In this document: one piece after another, positions 60,581 through 64,000 of the stretch | Numbering within the stretch: position 1 is the first letter of the stretch | Layout of the letters: every line of letters begins with the position of its first letter | DNA from: Takashimella koratensis | Lineage: Eukaryota > Basidiomycota > Tremellomycetes > Trichosporonales > Tetragoniomycetaceae | Direction: 5' to 3' | NCBI GenBank assembly: GCA_003116875.1 | Contig: BCKT01000013.1 | Location: forward strand, 682,001-746,000 | DNA length: 64,000 nt | Notes under the pieces: model-generated | The model's database searches: none | What the model was told of the DNA's origin: nothing | Seen by the model: the letters and a program-made list of their open reading frames with translations, nothing else | Made by a program: the position numbers and the translations under genes

Positions 60581-62879
60581 ATGACAGACTCTCACGCCTC
60601 GACTGGGCACGACACAGATCGGCACCCGTCGGGGTCCTCGCTCTCCCGTCCACCTACCCCGTTGAGGACCATCTCCGCCAAAAGTACCGTCCATGTATCC
60701 GCCGTATCGGTCGAAGCCCGCTCCCTCGACTCCCCTTCCCATCGCTCTTCTAATGTGGATCCGAGCGCTCCCTTTCGGACCAGAACCTCCTACGGCCTAC
60801 TCAGATCATCGACACCTACTCCTTCGATACTGGGAGAGACATCCTCACGGCCGTCTCGCGCCCCACCCATGTCGACAGACTCCAGCGCCCAAAACTCAAT
60901 ATACGAAGGGATCACTGGAGGACCGACCACGCTGACAGCTTCGACCTCCCCAGTGAGAAGAGGCAGTCTACCAGATGGAGAGCAGGATGGAGGAAGCAGT
61001 TTGATGGAGTCGACCACCTCCAGAAGCGCGTTGCCATCGATAAAAGGCAAGGAAAAAGCCCCGGCACTCGATGAGGCAGACCTGGAAGGGGTGCTCCAAG
61101 TCGAGGGCGAGGTGGTAAAGGGAACAGGGGACGCAGAACGCGACCTTCGAGATTTGGCGCACTACACAAGTCAGGTGGAGAAGAAGGACTCGTTGCGAGA
61201 GAGGCAGCCCATGTCCATTTCTGGTCCTAGCCGGAAACCGTCAAGTGAGAGACAGGTTGTACCAGAAACTGATCGCTTGCTCTAGGTCGCTTCTCTCCAC
61301 GGCGATATTACGTTTTGACAGATGCTGGAAAACCTGTCTTCACATCGTAGGTGGAGTCTATGGCTGTGCTGATCATTTAGACACGAGGGCGCCGCCGACG
61401 GGAGCTTGACCAACATGATGGGTGTGGTTCAAGCGTTGATATCGATCTTTGCGGACGAAGACGACCGCCCGCGGTGAGTGATTGCCAGATGTGGATGGAT
61501 GCTGACCACCGCGCAGATGTATCATCAAAGGCCGTTATCGGATAGCATTCGTGCTTAAATCGCCCCTCTATCTGTTCTGCGTCAGTGACTGGGGTGAACC
61601 GGAGCACGTTGTAAGTTCAGGCGTCTTGGCATAAGCTAACAGGTAGCTTCGTATGCAACTCGACTATATCAACCTTCAAATCCTTTCCGTCGTCTCGGGA
61701 ACTCAACTGTCTCGTGTGTTCCAACGACGAAGCAACTTTGATCTGTCCCGACTACTCGAAGGTGGGTGCAATGGGTGTTGAACAGCGGCGCTCACCTTAT
61801 AGGCACAGAAGGCTTCCTGCACTCTCTCATCGATCGATGTCAAGACGATTTCAGCTTCCTCACGTCAACACTCCAACCTCTTCGCATGCCGCCCGCGCTA
61901 CGGGAAACTGCGGCAGCGGCGCTCATGCCCCCGGAAAAACTGAGGGTAGGTACCCTGCAGTTTACTCATCTGACCATCCTCAGGACCTGCTCTACGTGCT
62001 CCTGGTAGCCGCTCAGAACATTGTCACGGTCTTGCGGCCAAGGAAGCATTCCATCCACCCATCAGGTTAGTAAAGCTCGTCGAGGTGAGCTGACATTAGA
62101 TCTACACCTGCTACTGAACACCCTATCGTCATCAAAGACACTGCGGACTTCCGAGACTTGGCTTCCAATCTGCTTGCCAAAATTCAACCAGTCTGGCTTT
62201 GTCCATGCCTACGTCTCGTATATTCTGGAGGACGTGGGCCTCATCTTTGTCAGCGCCGACAAGGAAGCCTTTGAAAAGCTGCGCATCTGGAAGAATCATG
62301 TTGCCGAGGTGAGTTTGGCACATGGGCGTACCGCTGACAAACAGCATCTTCAAAAGACATCCACGTTGCAGAAAATTCAGCAAGCGGCAGCAGCTCACTC
62401 GTACACAGTTTGTAAGTCCAGACAGATGTTTGGACCACGCTCACTTGACTAGCTGCATTAGGGTGTCCCGGACTTCGACACTTCCTGTACAAGTCGCGGC
62501 AACATGTCCAGATCACCTGTCCGGAATGGGACCACCCTTACGTGAGAGGAAGCGAGGACCAGAAGCGGATCGTCACGCTTTTCCAACAGCTCCACGACGA
62601 CGTTCATGCGCGATCAGGTCAAGCCTCTCCGCTGAAACTGTTGTGTGTTCGTAACGAGCATGAGATATGTCTAGCTTGGGTAGGTTGTACACACACTCGC
62701 AGGTTCTGGTGTCAAGTTGGACTGATCAACGTCATCAGGTCACCAAGCCGTTCGAGCTGTATCTGGCTCTGTCTCCCCGTATGTCCAAGTCGGCAATCGT
62801 TGCCACTGCGAACAATGTCGCAAAATGGATTAGTGGAGAAGACAGCAAGCTGTTTCTCAAAGATGCGCCTGTATTCTAG
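60581..62879 (+). CDS. MON1: Vacuolar fusion protein MON1
   Basis: Eleven exons (60581-61244, 61286-61346, 61381-61473, 61517-61610, 61647-61761, 61803-61945, 61984-62065, 62100-62308, 62345-62411, 62453-62679, 62739-62879) give 631 residues. After about 220 Ser/Pro-rich residues the MON1 longin core begins: FSPRRYYVLTDAGKPVFTSH, QALISIFADEDD, LYLFCVSDWGEPEHVLRMQL. The middle and C-terminal longins follow (HLLLNTLSSSKTLRTSETWL, DVGLIFVSADKEAFEKL, CPGLRHFLYKS). With Ccz1 it is the guanine-exchange factor that loads Ypt7/Rab7 for fusion of late endosomes and autophagosomes with the vacuole. The gene ends normally with FLKDAPVF. No partner gene is in the window. Confidence 0.94.
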
Positions 62880-63259
62880 ACAAGTCTTGAGCCCGGGGCA
62901 AGACGTACCGCATACATTGCCCATCCTATGTTATATAGAGCGCCATGCATTTGCATTTCGGTCTCCAATTATAAGCAAGGCAATGAGAATGCTGGGCGAA
63001 GCTACCGTGACGGTGCCAATTGCCGCTAGACCAAATAAAGTTGAAAACACAGCCAACACACGGCCAACTTGACTTTGCTCATTCTCCATCTCTCATCTTT
63101 TGATTCTTCACCAGCTACTTGACATTCTTGTCGGCTACAGCTCACGATATAGCTCAATCCGACTCTCGGGATCTCGCATGCCCCACGGGTCCTTCCCGAC
63201 ACCCGCTCGCACTCACCCGCCCGACCCTTTGATGCTTCCTACTTGACCGCACTCAGCTG
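62880..63259. other. Spacer between MON1 and zinc-finger gene
   Basis: 3' flank of MON1 and a C/T-rich leader. No gene was seen. Confidence 0.5.
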
Positions 63260-64000
63260 ATGGACGAGGACCCGGCGGTCAACCCGTACGCGAGTTGGGG
63301 ACAGATCAACACCTACGAGTCAGCAGCCACCAGCGACTCAAGCGAGCGGCGACGAAGCCGAGGACGGCAACGAGTCATCAAGGTTGAAGACGACATCTCG
63401 CAGACGGACTGGGAGTCATCAGTTCTTGACGAGTTGTCTATAGCTGGACCATCCAGCTATGAAGACGAGTATCGTGCACCCTCCTCCGCCCGATCCGTCT
63501 CCGAGGCGCTACCGGCTTTCGGCGGCTTGACAGTATCGCAGGTACAGCAACTCGGCCGCTCCAGACTTCGCCCCGCCATAGAATGCCAATGGAAGGACTG
63601 CTCCGCAAGTCTACTCACTCTGAAGCTCCTCGATAAGGTGAGTACTGACCACACCAAGGTTTGGCAGACATGAAGCAATACTGACTTTCTCAGCACGTCA
63701 AGCTTCACGCCCGCCAGTTAGCCCGCCCGGGTTGCCGGTGGTCCGGATGCCAACAGACGTTTCGCAGCTCTCGCGATTTAATCGACCATGTCCAGTCGCA
63801 TATCGCTGGCAGTGCCTACTGCCCGTTCAAAGGTGGGCAATACGATCGCTGCAAAGTTGTTCTTTTGCTCATTCATTGCGCAGCGTGTCAACATCCGTTA
63901 TACCGTTCCGAGGCCCATTTCTTGAAAGGACCACCAGATCACCCACACCAGCCATGGACCAAAGAGATGCTCCATCCCCGACCACTCCCTTCTCCTCCTC
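63260..64000 (+). CDS. C2H2 zinc-finger protein (partial, runs off the window)
   Basis: Exons 63260-63637, 63694-63832 and 63884 onward to the window end. After about 115 polar residues with acidic patches come zinc-finger pairs: CQWKDCSASL...HVKLH (split by intron 1), CRWSGCQQTFRSSRDLIDHV...H, and a third start CPFK-ACQHPLY. Finger spacing (C-x4-C) is that of GLI/PacC-like or cross-brace fungal fingers. It probably binds DNA and acts in the nucleus. The C-terminus is missing, so the family cannot be named. Confidence 0.7.

Overview
The window is nuclear DNA from an intron-rich fungus. Its genes have many short GT-AG introns (mostly 40-120 nt), branch-point-like CTNAC motifs just upstream of acceptors, pyrimidine-rich promoters, and homologues of standard fungal housekeeping proteins. 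Intron density, a DUF6534-type membrane protein and tiny 5' exons point to a basidiomycete, probably an agaricomycotinous (Tremellomycete-like) yeast. That placement is inference. No rRNA, tRNA, transposon, CRISPR array or prokaryotic feature could be supported. There is one 66-base assembly gap (3640-3705) and one ambiguous base inside HIS1 (42078).

Layout. 0-11 kb: first exon of an unknown minus-strand gene, glycerol-3-phosphate acyltransferase, a seven-helix DUF6534 protein, and an unrecognised membrane protein. 11-13 kb: a tandem pair of glutaredoxins with identical intron phases. 15-23 kb: a 1,328-residue RhoGEF and importin beta-1. 24-33 kb: COQ7, homocitrate synthase, FEN1, dihydrolipoamide dehydrogenase. 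32.8-38.3 kb: a minus-strand array of related genes of unknown function (four apparently intact, two relics). 38-48 kb: an Nbp2/Skb5-like SH3 protein, HIS1, Cu/Zn SOD, DUG3-type amidotransferase, and a secreted or ER protein with Ish1 repeats. 50-64 kb: beta-carbonic anhydrase, a GNAT acetyltransferase, a PP28 phosphoprotein, CDP-diacylglycerol synthase, eIF2B gamma, MON1 and the start of a C2H2 zinc-finger gene.

Most genes are unrelated housekeeping functions, as is usual for a fungal chromosome arm. Lipid synthesis (GPAT, CDS1), redox and thiol defence (two glutaredoxins, SOD1, DUG3) and amino-acid synthesis (LYS20/21, HIS1) each recur but are not clustered. The part that looks new is the 32.8-38.3 kb array. 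It encodes small proteins with two helical segments, and two copies start with a strong N-myristoylation sequence. The array lies between conserved genes and shows recent duplication and decay. I do not recognise the family.

All exon structures were read by eye from splice signals, reading-frame phase and family conservation. Each listed exon set adds up to a whole number of codons.
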